Counted from the first letter of the stretch, positions 18,424 to 27,818 are shown. The stretch: DNA of 64,000 nt from DASYLJ01 sp036009625 (GCA_036009625.1 DASYLJ010000006.1:1-64000); one strand, 5' to 3'. A program made the numbers and translations. Notes: generated by a model from the letters alone, not told the origin.

Positions 18424-20078
18424 CGCTCTCCGCCCTTTCCCTTCCCCGCCGACGCCTGGATGTACTTGCGCGAGATCGGCGAGTGGTCGTCGGGCGCGAT
18501 GCACGCCTCGATGATGACGAACGTCTTCTTGTGCTTGGCGGCAGCGCCGAGCGCGTCACGCAGCTCGCGCGTGCTCTCGACGCGGAAGCCGACGCCACCC
18601 CACGCCTGCGCGAGATCGGCGTACGGCCACGGCGGGATGTCGAGCAGCTCGGGCTTGTCCACCACGGGACGGAATATCTGCCATCCCCCGTTGTTGATCA
18701 CCACCACGATGGGGTTGAGGCCGTAACGCGGCGCCTGCGCGATCTCCGGGCCTGTCATCTGGAACGCGCCGTCGCCCACGAGCACCAACGGCCGCCCCGC
18801 CCTGCCGAGCTGCGCACCGAGCGCACCCGGCACGCTGAACCCCATCGACGCATAGAAGCCCTGCGCCAGGTAGCCGCCGCTGCGGCTCACGCGCAGGTCG
18901 AGACCGGCGAACAGCATGTCGCCCGAGTCGGCGACGACCACCAGCCCGGGCTGCTCGCGCAGGAGGCGGTTCGTCTCCTGCAGCAGCCCGGTGACCGTGA
19001 GCGACGCGTCCGACGGGCGCGCCGGCGGCGGCAGGTTGTCGCAGTAGCGCACGCGCTCCGTGTGCCGTCGCAGGCGCGCGCGCAGCAGGCCACGGACGAA
19101 GTCGCGGATCTTCACGTCGCGATAGCTGTGGAAGCTGACGTCGACGCGGTCGTCCACCGCCCAGACCGAGCGGTCGCGCTGGACGCGTGGCGCGCGTGCG
19201 CCGAGGTCCATGTCGGTCCGCATCGCGCCCAGGTTGAGCACCAGGTCGGCCCGATCCTCGCGCCGAAGAATGGGCGATGGCGAGATGGCCCCGATGTGGA
19301 CGCCCATGTAGAGCGGGTGTTCCTCTGGAAACGCACCCTTCGACAGCATCGTGGTGACGACGGGCGCGCCCATCTGCTCGGCGAGCGCACGCACCTCGCG
19401 CTGCATCTTGTAGCGGAACGTCTCGAGGCCGACCGTGACCATGGGTCGGCGAGCGGCGTTGATGCGCGCCGTGGTCTCGCGCACCGCCTCGGTGACGTTG
19501 CGCTCGTCGGAGCGCGCGAACGACAGCGAGCCGTCCCAGTCGATGATCTCTTGCGGCACCGGGATGCGGCGATCGACCATGTCACGGTGGATCTCGAGAT
19601 AGCCGGGCCGCTGCTCGCGCCAGATCTCCTGCACGACGTGATGCACGGTCTCCGCGACGGTGCGCGGATCGTGCAGCACGGCCGAGGCACAGGTCAGCTC
19701 GCGATAGATGCGCTGCTGCGAGTCGATGGCCTTCGCCTGGTGATGGATCAGCGTGCCGAGCTTGGTCTCCTCGTCGCCGGGGCCGCCGCTCAGCACCAGC
19801 AACGGCACGCGCTCGGAGAACGAGCCCGCGACCGGATTCACCATGTTGTGGCCGCCTGCACCGTAGGTGACGCAGACGACCCCGATGCGGCCCGTCGCGC
19901 GCGCATAGCCGTCGACCGCAAAGCCGACGCCGGGCTCGTGCGACAGGGTGACGATCTGCAGGCCGCGTGTCGCGCCGAAGCGCAGGAAGAGCCGCAGCAC
20001 CAGGTCGCCGGGAATCCCGAACAGCTGCGTGACGCCGATCTTCTGCAGGTAGGCGACCATGAAGTCGCCGAGCGCCAT
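18420..20078 (-). CDS. ThDP-dependent 2-keto acid decarboxylase, IpdC/phenylpyruvate decarboxylase-like
   Basis: Protein of 552 residues in the pyruvate decarboxylase family, which turns 2-oxo acids into aldehydes. The N-terminal PYR domain has FGIPGDLVL, the activating Glu in SHEPGVGFAVDGYARATG, VTYGAGGHNMVNPVAG and the paired His of LIHHQAK. The C-terminal PP domain has the ThDP motif GDGAFQMTG...INNGG. NNGGWQIFRP, without the catalytic Glu of yeast-type enzymes, fits the Azospirillum-type phenylpyruvate/indolepyruvate group. ATG 20078 is chosen; GTG 20090 would add four residues. A role in aromatic amino acid catabolism is inferred. Confidence 0.85.
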   Translation of the reverse strand: MALGDFMVAYLQKIGVTQLFGIPGDLVLRLFLRFGATRGLQIVTLSHEPGVGFAVDGYARATGRIGVVCVTYGAGGHNMVNPVAGSFSERVPLLVLSGGPGDEETKLGTLIHHQAKAIDSQQRIYRELTCASAVLHDPRTVAETVHHVVQEIWREQRPGYLEIHRDMVDRRIPVPQEIIDWDGSLSFARSDERNVTEAVRETTARINAARRPMVTVGLETFRYKMQREVRALAEQMGAPVVTTMLSKGAFPEEHPLYMGVHIGAISPSPILRREDRADLVLNLGAMRTDMDLGARAPRVQRDRSVWAVDDRVDVSFHSYRDVKIRDFVRGLLRARLRRHTERVRYCDNLPPPARPSDASLTVTGLLQETNRLLREQPGLVVVADSGDMLFAGLDLRVSRSGGYLAQGFYASMGFSVPGALGAQLGRAGRPLVLVGDGAFQMTGPEIAQAPRYGLNPIVVVINNGGWQIFRPVVDKPELLDIPPWPYADLAQAWGGVGFRVESTRELRDALGAAAKHKKTFVIIEACIAPDDHSPISRKYIQASAGKGKGGER

Positions 20079-20120
20079 CACCCCCCGCACCGCCCCCCCT
20101 CTCCGCCGTCCGTCGCGCGT

Positions 20121-21017
20121 CTACGCGAAGAATTCCACCGCGTCGCCCGCGTCGACCGTCACCTGACGTGCTTCGTTGCCGCGGTACACCGACAGCGACA
20201 CCGGCTCGCCCGGGTGCCGCGTCCACAGATGCCGATAGAGCGTGGCGCGATCCGTGACGTCGCGTCCGTCGACCGACAGCACGACGTCGCCCGCCTTGAG
20301 GCCCGCACGCTCCGCCGGTCCGCCGGGCAGGATGCCGGCGATGACGACGTGATTGTTCATGGCGTAGCAGAAGACGCCGAGCCAGGCGCGGTTACCCATG
20401 CCGGTGGCGCCGCCGCCGAGGAACTCGGTCTGCGCATCGAGGTAGTACTCGGACGGGATGGCGAGCGAGAAGCGGCCGATCTCGTTCAGGTTGAGCGACA
20501 CGATGCCGACGACGCGCCCGAGCGTGTCGAGCAGCGGCCCGCCACCGAGCCCGGGGTTCATGCTCGTCGTCATGATGGCGCGCTCGAGGACGTACTCCCA
20601 GTTGGCGTCGAACGGTCCGAGCCAGCTCACGCCACCGGTGGCGATGCGCGCGCCACCCTCGCCGACGCTGGCGACGAGGAACACCTCGTCACCGAGGTGC
20701 AGGTCGGTGGAGCGTCGCAGCGCCAGCGACGGCAGATCGCCCTCGGCGATGCGCAGCAGACCGAGGCCGGAGCCGAAGTCGTACTTCACGACCTCGGCGA
20801 CGTACTGCCGCTCGTCGAGCAGCGTGACGTGCACCTCGCTGGCGCCCATCACGACGTAGTTGACGGTGAGGATCAGCCCCGACGGATCGATGATGGCGCC
20901 GGAGCCCATGCGCTCCGTCCCGAGCAGACGCGCGGACGGATGCGTGGTGGGAATCTCCGAGCGCACGTGGACGGTCGCCGGAAGCACCCGTCCGAGCAAG
21001 CTCACCGCGGCATTCAC
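20121..21017 (-). CDS. HtrA-like protein with degenerate catalytic triad plus PDZ domain
   Basis: A 298-residue trypsin-fold/PDZ protein resembling DegP/DegQ but probably not a protease. Where HtrA has LTNNHVV, this protein has LTVNYVV with Tyr54 in place of His. The catalytic Asp position is Gly84 (YDFGSGLGLL). The nucleophile motif GNSGGPL reads GLGGGPL, with Gly157 in place of Ser. The PDZ domain (about 200-295; GGPAERAGLKAGDVVLSVDG) is intact. No signal peptide or TM segment is clear; the GTG at 21017 is the likeliest start but is uncertain. It is divergent from the SGNH gene. A binding or scaffold role is likelier than proteolysis. Confidence 0.8.
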   Translation of the reverse strand: MNAAVSLLGRVLPATVHVRSEIPTTHPSARLLGTERMGSGAIIDPSGLILTVNYVVMGASEVHVTLLDERQYVAEVVKYDFGSGLGLLRIAEGDLPSLALRRSTDLHLGDEVFLVASVGEGGARIATGGVSWLGPFDANWEYVLERAIMTTSMNPGLGGGPLLDTLGRVVGIVSLNLNEIGRFSLAIPSEYYLDAQTEFLGGGATGMGNRAWLGVFCYAMNNHVVIAGILPGGPAERAGLKAGDVVLSVDGRDVTDRATLYRHLWTRHPGEPVSLSVYRGNEARQVTVDAGDAVEFFA

Positions 21018-21062
21018 GGCCTCGCACGCTAAACGCTGCCCCTCCAGGACGCAAGGGTGTAG

Positions 21063-21983
21063 ATGGTGCGCGCAATGTGGCGGCGACGCGCCGGAACGAC
21101 ACTCGTGGCGATGCTCGGCATCGTGGTGGCGCTCGGTCTCGCCGAGGTCGGACTGCGCGTCGTCGGTTTCGGTGATCCGGTGCTGTACGACAACCGCGCC
21201 GCCTGGGGATATCGCCCGTTGCCCGATCAGACGCGGCGACGGTTCGGCGGCGCGCGTGTGCACGTGAACGGCCTCGGAACCCGCGGGCCCGACGTCGGCC
21301 GCGAGCCACGCGACGGCGCACGTCGCGTGCTGTTCCTCGGCGACTCGGTGACGTTCGGCGGCACGTACGTCGACGACGACGCGCTCTTCTCCGCCGTCGC
21401 GGCAGCCGCACAGCACGTGCCGGTTGAGCCGCTCGACGCCGGCGTCAACGCGTGGGGCTTCGAGAACGTGCTCGGCCTGGTGCAGGCGACCGGCGGCTTC
21501 GCCAGCGACGTCTGGGTGCTGACGGCGCTCGAGGACGACTTCCGGCGCGAGAAGACGCACATCGGCGAGGTGCCCTACTTCAACGTCGCACCGAAGACGG
21601 CGTTGGCCGAGGTGGCCGTGCTGGCTGCGTATCAGCTCCTCGGGCGGTACCGCGTGCCGAAACCCGAGAACGACATCGTGGCGCTCGGGCGACGGAACCT
21701 GTCGACGGTCGCAGCGATCGTCGCGGCGGCACGCACCGCCGGCGCGAAGATCCTGCTGGTGTGGCACCCGTACGAGGGCGCGCTGCGCTGGGGCCAACCG
21801 GAGCCGAACCGCGCACCCTACCTGGCGATCGACGCGGACGCCCGGCTGGACCTGCACGAGGCGTACGGACGAGCTAGCGCGCCGCTGTACGTCGATGGTA
21901 TGCACCTTTCTGTGGAAGGGCATCGCGTCGCAGGTGAAGCCATCGGCACGGCGCTCGCGCCGATACTGGCGTCGTTGCGCTGA
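21063..21983 (+). CDS. membrane-anchored SGNH/GDSL hydrolase-like protein
   Basis: Protein of 306 residues. A basic N-terminus and one TM segment (about residues 12-33) precede an SGNH fold. Block I is VLFLGDSVTFGG with the nucleophile Ser, block III-like residues lie in DAGVNAWGFENV, and block V is DGMHLSVEGH with Asp and His. Such proteins remove or transfer acyl groups on surface glycans. The glycosyltransferase gene starts in its stop codon (TGATG), which supports a glycan role. The ATG at 21063 is used; an in-frame ATG 12 nt later is possible. Confidence 0.75.
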   Translation: MVRAMWRRRAGTTLVAMLGIVVALGLAEVGLRVVGFGDPVLYDNRAAWGYRPLPDQTRRRFGGARVHVNGLGTRGPDVGREPRDGARRVLFLGDSVTFGGTYVDDDALFSAVAAAAQHVPVEPLDAGVNAWGFENVLGLVQATGGFASDVWVLTALEDDFRREKTHIGEVPYFNVAPKTALAEVAVLAAYQLLGRYRVPKPENDIVALGRRNLSTVAAIVAAARTAGAKILLVWHPYEGALRWGQPEPNRAPYLAIDADARLDLHEAYGRASAPLYVDGMHLSVEGHRVAGEAIGTALAPILASLR

Positions 21984-23206
21984 TGCAGGGGGCCGACACC
22001 TCGCGGCCCACCCTCGTCGCCGTCATCAATCAGTTGCCGTGGCCGCTCGACCGCGGCGGCCATCTGCGCTCGTTCCACCTGCTCCGCGCGCTGGCACGGC
22101 GCTTCCGTGTGCAGCTGATCGGCGGCACGGCCGCCGCGAACGCCGAGGAGGCCATCGACGCCCTGCACCGGGCCGGCGTCGACGTCGTGCCGGTGCCACT
22201 CGTCGCGCGGACGCCCTGGAGCGACGTCCGCCGCGCCACCACCGCGGCGCTGCGCCGTGAGCCGTTCATCCTCTACCACCGGCATCCCTGGCGGACCCGG
22301 TCGCGTGCCCTGCGCGACGTCTTGCGCGCCGGTCGACCGGACGTCTTCTATCTCGATCACCTGAACTCGTTTCCGCTCGCACCGCAGTGCTCGGGCGCGC
22401 CGCGCGTGATGGACCAGAACAGCGTCTGCTCGACGATGGTGCGGCGCGCCGCGGGACTCGTCGGCTCGCGCGGCGGCCGCATCTACGTGCGCCATCAGGC
22501 ACGCCTGCTCGAGCGCGTCGAGCGCCGCGCCGCGCGGACGGTCGAGATGATCCTGGGGGTGTCGGCGGAGGACGTCGGGTACTTCACGACGTGCGGTGCG
22601 CGCGCCTGTCTGGTGCCCAATGGTGTCGACTGCGCATCCTACGACGACCTCCCGATCGGCGCGCGCCAGGGACCGCCGTTGCTGCTCTTCGTCGGCGACA
22701 TGGCGTGGGCGCCCAACGTCGCCGCCGCCACCCATCTCGCACGCTCGGTCCTCCCGGCGGTGCGGATGCGACATCCCGATGCGCGCCTGCGCATCGTCGG
22801 TCGTGAGCCGACGACCGTCGCGCGCGCCCTCGCCGCCCTCCCGCACGTCGACGTCACCGGCACCGTGCCCGACGTCCGCCCGCACCTTGCTGCCGCACAC
22901 CTGCTGGCGGTGCCGCTCGACGTGGGCGGCGGCACGCGGGTGAAGATTCTCGAGGCCTTCGCCGCCGGACTGCCCGTCGTCTCCAGCGCCGTGGGGTGCG
23001 AGGGCCTGCCGGTCGTCGACGGCCACCATCTGTCGGTGGCACGCACCGAGCAGTTCGCTGCCGCGGCGCTCGATGTCCTGGCGCATCCGGAACAGGCCGC
23101 GCGACGCGCGGACCGCGCACGGGAGCTGGTGCGGGCCGACTTCGACTGGGCTGCCGTGGGCGCGCGAGCGTGCACCGCGATCGAGGAGCTACTGCCAACA
23201 CCGTAG
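21983..23206 (+). CDS. glycosyltransferase, GT4-like (GT-B fold)
   Basis: Protein of 407 residues with a two-domain GT-B layout. The N-terminal acceptor domain opens NQLPWPLDRGGHLRSFHLL, a typical glycine-loop start of GT4 enzymes. The C-terminal donor domain has LLFVGDMAWAPNVAAA, DVTGTVPDVRPHLAAAHLLAVPLDVGGGTRVKILEAFAAGLPVVSS and the Glu of the EX7E-type region. It overlaps the SGNH gene by 1 nt, so the pair may build or modify a surface or secreted glycan. Neither donor nor acceptor sugar can be assigned. The stop lies 3 bp from the converging CHAT gene. Confidence 0.88.
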   Translation: MQGADTSRPTLVAVINQLPWPLDRGGHLRSFHLLRALARRFRVQLIGGTAAANAEEAIDALHRAGVDVVPVPLVARTPWSDVRRATTAALRREPFILYHRHPWRTRSRALRDVLRAGRPDVFYLDHLNSFPLAPQCSGAPRVMDQNSVCSTMVRRAAGLVGSRGGRIYVRHQARLLERVERRAARTVEMILGVSAEDVGYFTTCGARACLVPNGVDCASYDDLPIGARQGPPLLLFVGDMAWAPNVAAATHLARSVLPAVRMRHPDARLRIVGREPTTVARALAALPHVDVTGTVPDVRPHLAAAHLLAVPLDVGGGTRVKILEAFAAGLPVVSSAVGCEGLPVVDGHHLSVARTEQFAAAALDVLAHPEQAARRADRARELVRADFDWAAVGARACTAIEELLPTP

Positions 23207-23209
23207 GGC

Positions 23210-26200
23210 TCAGGGGATCGACGCCAGCACCGATCTCGCCTCTCGCACGTCGGGAACGTCCTCGTCCGCGAGCACCTCGAGCACCGGCCCCAGCAGCGCG
23301 CGCGCCTCGTCGTGCCGATCGTCCTGCACCCACCGTTGCGCCAACCGGGTCGCGGGGCGGACGGCCAGCATCGGCGCGTGCAGCGCGCGCGCCGTCGCCA
23401 ACGCCTGCGTCCAACTCTCCTCGCCGGAAGCGCCACCCCAGGCGAGGATGTCCCCACGCGTCAGATGGAGCTGGACCAGATGCAGGCGTTGCCCGGTGCG
23501 TTGCGCATCGTCGAGCCCGTCGGCGACGTGGGCGAGCGCGTCGTCGGGGTGCCCCGTCATCGCCGTCGCATAGGCGAGCAATGCCATCACCCCAGGCCGC
23601 GCCACCGCCGCGCCGGTCGCGGCATAGCCGTCGAGCCCGTCGCGCAGGCGCCGGAGCGCGTCGTCGGGGCGTCCCTGGATGACGAACGCCCAGCCCTCCA
23701 GCACCGCCGCCGTCGCGCGCTGGTAGGCGAAACCCTCCTGGCTCGATATCTCCGCCGCCAGTGCCACGTGCTGGAGCGCGTGCGACGCCTCGCCGCGATA
23801 GAGCCGCACGGTGGCGGCGCAGAGATGGGCGAAGTCGCGCGAGAAGGGATGGCCGAGGCGGTCGGCCAGCGCCACCGCGTCCTCGACGCTCGCCAGCGAC
23901 TGCGCCGCATGTCCCTGCAGCCACTGCACCCACGACAGCCAGGTGCGGCAGCCGACGCCCGGATCGTAGCCGCCGTAGAGGTAGGCGTGGAGCGCATGCG
24001 TCTCGGGGTCGTAGCGTGCGAGCCCGCGCTCGAGATGCCGGCGGGCTCCCGCGAGGTCGCCCTGATCGTACAGCGTGACGCCGTGCCCATAGTGCGCCTG
24101 CACGATCGCCAGCGCATCGCCGCCGTCCTCGCAGAGCGAGAGCAGCTCCTCGCCGACCGCGAACGCCATCTCGTGCTGCGCGCGCACCTGGTAGAACGAC
24201 ACCAGGCCGCGCAACAGGGGGAACAGATGGGGTCCACCGGCGGTCTGCCGCGACAGCGCGTGCGCGCGCTGGAAGACGCGCTCGAGCTCCGGCGCGGCGT
24301 AGCCGTGCGTCGACATGAGCGGCGTGGCGAGCCGTACCTGTAGATCGAGCTCGCACTGCAGGCGCTCCGTCGTTTCGGGCAGCGTCGCGAGCTGCCGCAG
24401 CGCCTTCGAGAAGTGCTCGATCGCCTCGCGATCGGCGTGGCGTGCGATCGCGGTGTCTCCGGCTCGGGTGGCGTACGACACCGCCTGACGCAGATCACGC
24501 GCCGCCTCGAAGTGCGCCGCCAGCTCCGCGGCGATCTCGCCCGCGCGCGGCCCGAACGCGGCCACCTTGCGCTCCGCGATACGCCGATGCAGGCGCACGC
24601 GACGAGCCTCCGCGACCCGCTCGTAGAGCACGTCGCGGTAGAGCGCGTGCACGAAGCGATAGCGCCCACTGACGGTACCGTCGGGCCATTCCTCGACACC
24701 GGCGTCGTGCAGGAACTGTCCCTTCCAGGCGAGCCCCTCGCAGCGCTCCTCGAGCGACTCGTCGGGCTCCTGCAACGCCGCGGCGATGGCGGCGACCGCG
24801 AACTCGACGCCGACGACGCTCGCCGCCTCGAGCACCTGGCGCTCGTCGGCAGCGAGGCTCTCGACCTGGCGCTCGATCATCTGTCGCAGGCCGTCGGGCA
24901 CACCCGATTCGAGCGCCGAGCGTCCGCCGCGGAGCCCCCACGTCCGCGCCTCCTCCGCGATCAGCCCCTGGCGCAATGCGAAGTCGACGACGTTGACGAG
25001 GAAGAGCGGATGGCCGTCGGTGCGACCGTGGATCAGCGCGACCAGCTCGTCGTCGACGGTCCCGCCCGCGAGCCGCCCGCGCAGATACTCTCCCACCGCC
25101 GGGCGCGCGAGCGACTCGAGCCGAAGCTCGGTGGCGCACCGTCGCGCCTGCAGCTCCTGCGTCGTCGCACGCAGGGGATGATCGGACGCCAGTGCTTCGG
25201 TGGGCCGGTAGGTGCCGACGACGAGGAGTCGCGCCGGCGTGCGTCGCTGCGCCACGTACGCGATCAGCTCGAGCGTCGAGTGATCGCTCCAGTGCAGGTC
25301 CTCCAGCACCAGCAGCAGTGGCTGGGTCGCGGTGACCGCCTCCAGCAGCTCCGCCATCTCGCGCAGCATGCGCTCGCGCGTGGCGCCCATGGTCCGGCGC
25401 TGCAGCGCCTCGGACTCGCCTGCGTCGAGCAGGCCGGGCAGCTGCGCCAGCCAGGTGGGCGCATGCACACGCAGCGCGGCCACGAGCTCGGGCCCTCCCG
25501 GCTCGCGCGCCAGTCGACTCCAGGCCTCGAGCACGGGGAGGTACGGCTCGCCCGCGCCGTACTGCTCCACCGACTGGCCGCGGCCGACGCGCACGTCGCC
25601 GCTCGCCCGGCAGCGATCGATGAGCGCATCGACGAGCGTCGTCTTGCCGATCCCCGCCGGCCCACACGCGAAGACGACGGCGCGTGCGCCGCTCCGCGCC
25701 TGCGCGAGCGCGTGCTCGAGGTCGGCGAGCTCCGGCCCGCGTCCCACCATCGCCGCGGGCGACACGCCGCCGGCATCGACCGACGTGGCCGCCACGTCGC
25801 CCCGCTGCGCCGAGACCTCGACCGCGAATCGATACTTCGGCGGCGCCGCGACGCTCGGCGCGACGGGAGCAGACGTCACCCCCGTCACGCTCGGCAGCGG
25901 CGTGAACGCCGGGTCGCCGTAGAGCAGGTAGCTGGCCCACGTGAGGCTCTGCAGCCCGCGCTGTTCGATCACCGCGTGGCGCGCCTGGAGCAACGCCGCG
26001 CCGATGCTCTCGCCCGTCGCCAGCGCCCGATAGCAGGTCGTCGCGAAGAGGACGCTCTCGTCGTCGTGGATGACCCAGAAGGTGCCGACGTAGTTCGGCA
26101 CGCCGGCCAGGAGGAACGCGCTGCCGATGCCGAACGCGCGCCCCTCGTACCCATAGCCACCGTCCCACGCCGCGGTGGTGCCCGCCTGGCACGAGTTCGA

Positions 26201-26938
26201 GAACACCAGCGCCGGCGGCGGTCGCAGCTTCGAGAGCTCGCCCGCGGTGAGCACACCCTCGGCGAGACGCCACCCGCTGCGTGACGGATCTCCGGGCTCG
26301 TAGTGGCTGTGGCCCGCGAAGTGCACGACGTCGTGCTCCTGGAGCGCCGTGAGCAGGGGGATGCGTCGCACGCTCCGTCCACCCAGCAACGTGACCTCGA
26401 CGGCCGGGACGTCATCGAGCAGCGCGCAGAGCTGCTCCGCCTCGGCGCTCGCCTGCGGCAGGCTGTCGGTGGGGTCGACCACGACGAGCACGCGCAGGCG
26501 GCTTCCGGGCGTACGGGTGGGGGGACGCTCGGGAATGCGCTGGCTCGTGATCACCTGGCGGCCGATCCGGAACTTGGTGGCGAGGAAGTCGCGGCCGTCG
26601 TGACAGAGCTCCCACGGCACGTGGACGAGCTGCTCGTCGAGACGGAGGTAGAGATCACCCGGCGGCGCGTCGCGCAGGCGGGCCCGTGCCGGCTCCGTGA
26701 GGAGATGCGAGAAGATCAGGCCGCCGACGCGCTCGAGCGCACGCACCGCCGCCGTGCCCCCGGCGTGCGCCTCGCCGGCGAGATGCGCGGTCTCGTCCGC
26801 GAGCTCGCGCAGGAACGCGTCGTCGACGTGCGTCTCGCTGCGCGGGATGAGCGATCCCAGCTCGGCGAGATCGACGACGTTCAGGTCGCCCTGACGCAGG
26901 ATCGTGAGCTGGATCGGCGGGCTGGTGCGGTCGGCCAC
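23210..26938 (-). CDS. CHAT protease-STAND ATPase-TPR fusion protein
   Basis: Large cytosolic protein of 1242 residues. The N-terminal caspase-like CHAT domain (about 85-350) has the hallmark VPWEL near residue 108, catalytic His in HFAGHSH (H210) and catalytic Cys in SNSCQAG (C250). An AAA-16/STAND-type ATPase (about 395-750) has MVGRGPEL, Walker A GPAGIGKTT near 426-434 and Walker B LLLVLEDLHW near 541-550. Tetratricopeptide-like helical repeats fill about 770-1242. Architecture predicts a sensor arm, a nucleotide switch and a peptidase effector. GTG 26938 is the first plausible start after the zf-HC2 gene (64 bp gap). It is the third gene of the sigma/zf-HC2 operon. No TM segments are seen. 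Confidence 0.9.
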   Translation of the reverse strand: MADRTSPPIQLTILRQGDLNVVDLAELGSLIPRSETHVDDAFLRELADETAHLAGEAHAGGTAAVRALERVGGLIFSHLLTEPARARLRDAPPGDLYLRLDEQLVHVPWELCHDGRDFLATKFRIGRQVITSQRIPERPPTRTPGSRLRVLVVVDPTDSLPQASAEAEQLCALLDDVPAVEVTLLGGRSVRRIPLLTALQEHDVVHFAGHSHYEPGDPSRSGWRLAEGVLTAGELSKLRPPPALVFSNSCQAGTTAAWDGGYGYEGRAFGIGSAFLLAGVPNYVGTFWVIHDDESVLFATTCYRALATGESIGAALLQARHAVIEQRGLQSLTWASYLLYGDPAFTPLPSVTGVTSAPVAPSVAAPPKYRFAVEVSAQRGDVAATSVDAGGVSPAAMVGRGPELADLEHALAQARSGARAVVFACGPAGIGKTTLVDALIDRCRASGDVRVGRGQSVEQYGAGEPYLPVLEAWSRLAREPGGPELVAALRVHAPTWLAQLPGLLDAGESEALQRRTMGATRERMLREMAELLEAVTATQPLLLVLEDLHWSDHSTLELIAYVAQRRTPARLLVVGTYRPTEALASDHPLRATTQELQARRCATELRLESLARPAVGEYLRGRLAGGTVDDELVALIHGRTDGHPLFLVNVVDFALRQGLIAEEARTWGLRGGRSALESGVPDGLRQMIERQVESLAADERQVLEAASVVGVEFAVAAIAAALQEPDESLEERCEGLAWKGQFLHDAGVEEWPDGTVSGRYRFVHALYRDVLYERVAEARRVRLHRRIAERKVAAFGPRAGEIAAELAAHFEAARDLRQAVSYATRAGDTAIARHADREAIEHFSKALRQLATLPETTERLQCELDLQVRLATPLMSTHGYAAPELERVFQRAHALSRQTAGGPHLFPLLRGLVSFYQVRAQHEMAFAVGEELLSLCEDGGDALAIVQAHYGHGVTLYDQGDLAGARRHLERGLARYDPETHALHAYLYGGYDPGVGCRTWLSWVQWLQGHAAQSLASVEDAVALADRLGHPFSRDFAHLCAATVRLYRGEASHALQHVALAAEISSQEGFAYQRATAAVLEGWAFVIQGRPDDALRRLRDGLDGYAATGAAVARPGVMALLAYATAMTGHPDDALAHVADGLDDAQRTGQRLHLVQLHLTRGDILAWGGASGEESWTQALATARALHAPMLAVRPATRLAQRWVQDDRHDEARALLGPVLEVLADEDVPDVREARSVLASIP

Positions 26939-27002
26939 TCGGCCGGCGAGGCTATCAAAAGCGACGCGCCCGCAGAAAGCGCGCCGTTGGCGCTGGTAGG
27001 AG

Positions 27003-27818
27003 CTAGGGCCGCAGGTCGAGGCGGAAGCTGGTGCCGATGCCCGGGCAGGCGATCTCGTAGATGCCGGGCTCGATCCGCTGCACGCGGAGCTCGCCGTCGC
27101 CGTCGGTGCGCGCCGAGAAGACGGAGCGACCATGCCGGCGCACGAAGACCCGCTGGCCCGGGAGCGCCTCGTCGGCGTCGCCCCGGAGCGTCAGCGTCAG
27201 GGCGATGGCGTCACCAGCGGGGACGATGGCCGCCTGGATGTGGGCTCCCGGAGCGGAGATACGGAAGCGCACCGCATCGGCAGCGTCGGTCGAGCGCATC
27301 GCCGGCATCGGCGCGAGCAGCTCGTCCACCGCCAGGACAGGCGCCACCAGGTGACGCTCGAGCAGTGCCAACCCCGCCCGCGCGACGCGGACCACGATCT
27401 CCGTCAGCGACGGCTCCTTCGCGTCGACCCATCGCGATGCCACTCGCGCCTTGAGCGTGTCGGGAACGGCCGTGCTGGGGCCCGTTTCCAGGAGGGCCAT
27501 CATGCGATCGGCCGCGCGCACCTCCGCGAGGCAGGCGTCGCACGCGTCGAGATGGGCGTCGACGACGCGGAGCTCGGCGTCGGGCAGTGCGCGTCGTACC
27601 CAGCCTGCCACCTGCTCGGGCGCGAGACAGCCAGCGGACGGCACGCCCGGTGGCGCCGGCAGTGGCGACCGCACGGTCGACGTGGCCGCGCCGAGGTGCG
27701 CCATGCGATCGGTACAGGCGGCACAGGTCGCCAGGTGCCGGCGGACCGTTGCCGCGTCGGCGTCCGCCAGCTCGCCGTCGACGAGCTGCGACAGCAGCAG
27801 CGCCTCGGGGCAGCTCAC
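27003..27818 (-). CDS. soluble protein with two zf-HC2 zinc fingers and a C-terminal beta domain (putative anti-sigma)
   Basis: Protein of 271 residues. Two zf-HC2-type sites are visible: C3 with H28-x3-C32-x2-C35, and C64 with H89-x3-C93-x2-C96. This fold is used by zinc anti-sigma factors to cap sigma. An amphipathic region (about 100-165) is followed by a C-terminal Ig-/carboxypeptidase-regulatory-like beta-sandwich (about 175-271; VFSARTDGDGELRVQRIEPGIYEI). Unlike most zf-HC2 anti-sigmas there is no transmembrane helix, so the signal would be cytosolic. Its GTG overlaps the sigma gene stop (GTGA), strongly implying a sigma/anti-sigma pair. Confidence 0.8.
   Translation of the reverse strand: MSCPEALLLSQLVDGELADADAATVRRHLATCAACTDRMAHLGAATSTVRSPLPAPPGVPSAGCLAPEQVAGWVRRALPDAELRVVDAHLDACDACLAEVRAADRMMALLETGPSTAVPDTLKARVASRWVDAKEPSLTEIVVRVARAGLALLERHLVAPVLAVDELLAPMPAMRSTDAADAVRFRISAPGAHIQAAIVPAGDAIALTLTLRGDADEALPGQRVFVRRHGRSVFSARTDGDGELRVQRIEPGIYEIACPGIGTSFRLDLRP

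Noticed and set aside
18483..21032. An 849-residue plus-strand frame opposite the decarboxylase and HtrA-like genes
   Set aside because: GC-rich antisense artefact: composition is Arg/His/Ala-rich without motifs, and the opposite strand encodes clear enzymes.
24413..26284. A 623-residue plus-strand frame opposite the CHAT gene
   Set aside because: Low-complexity Arg/Ala sequence; the CHAT, Walker and TPR motifs are on the minus strand.
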